Shown here piece after piece: positions 10,193 to 10,234 of a DNA stretch of 10,234 nucleotides. Every line of letters starts with the position of its first letter. Positions within the stretch are counted from its first letter, which is position 1. A program made the translations under genes and the position numbers. This DNA comes from Candidatus Roizmanbacteria bacterium (GTDB lineage: Bacteria > Patescibacteriota > Microgenomatia > UBA1406 > GWC2-37-13), in NCBI GenBank assembly GCA_024653985.1, contig JANLIS010000108.1, positions 1-10,234 of the forward strand. Direction: 5' to 3'. The notes below the pieces were generated by a model that saw nothing but the letters and a program-made list of their open reading frames with translations, was not told the DNA's origin and searched no databases.

Positions 10193-10234
10193 ATGAAAAA
10201 TTCTTCAATTGGTAGCGTTGGAGGTAAAATAATC
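10193..10234 (+). CDS. Possible start of a gene running off the window
   Basis: ATG at 10193 opens a frame of 14 codons (MKNSSIGSVGGKII) that continues past the window edge. No strong -10 box lies at the usual 6 bases; TAGAAT at 10157-10162 is the nearest good match. A 7-codon ORF (10168-10191) ends one base before it. The product cannot be identified from this length. Confidence 0.35.
   Translation, partial: MKNSSIGSVGGKII

Noticed and set aside
1-10234. CRISPR array or transposase genes.
   Set aside because: No regularly spaced direct repeats with unique spacers and no transposase or Cas-like protein were seen on either strand.

Overview
The window looks like a piece of a Patescibacteria / Candidate Phyla Radiation (CPR) genome, most likely Microgenomates-like. 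This is an inference from four things: AT-rich, tightly packed small genes; almost no Shine-Dalgarno sequences; dispersed GC-rich repeats of a kind I associate with these genomes (one is translated inside a protein as SFAKATAGK); and protein families common there. TGA is used as an ordinary stop (1926-1928), so there is no sign of a recoded UGA. No taxonomic marker gene is present and the phylum was not tested.

Layout. 1-70 is a minus-strand tRNA with a CAT anticodon, cut at its 3' end by the window edge. 71-294 is non-coding and holds a GC-rich hairpin repeat. 295-938 has two convergent small membrane-protein genes, the second FtsB/DivIC-like. 1035-1475 is a GatB/YqeY-family gene that diverges, from a shared AT-rich promoter, from a plus-strand run: an unknown protein carrying the repeat (1494-1928), a DEDD 3'-5' exonuclease (1936-2514), a nitroreductase (2549-3121) and a tRNA-dihydrouridine synthase (about 3169-4113) that has no ATG at its expected start. 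Facing these is a minus-strand operon: panC (5041-5880), a short alkyltransferase-type DNA repair protein (4730-5032) and a LUD-domain protein (4091-4705). 6014-6340 is a small holin-like membrane protein.

From 6353 the character changes to an accessory region. It holds a nucleotidyltransferase pseudogene with an exact 434-bp internal deletion (6353-6569), the broken 5' end of what looks like an HD-domain gene (6686-6736), a small membrane protein, a Fic adenylyltransferase, a P-loop kinase, the intact nucleotidyltransferase paralogue (8859-9509) and an unknown protein (9557-9937). The last about 250 bases are mostly non-coding, and a gene may begin at 10193.

The strongest system-level signal is in the starts. 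Seven genes have a TATAAT-like hexamer ending exactly 6 bases before the start codon, and several more have it 7-9 bases before. With the usual -10 to +1 spacing the mRNA would begin at, or within a few bases of, the AUG. Together with the lack of Shine-Dalgarno motifs this suggests that leaderless transcription is the normal mode here. It also corrects two starts (YqeY family at 1475, Fic at 8167). The second main result is the paired pseudogene and intact nucleotidyltransferase bracketing the Fic/kinase genes, with a deletion explained by an 8-bp direct repeat still visible in the intact copy.
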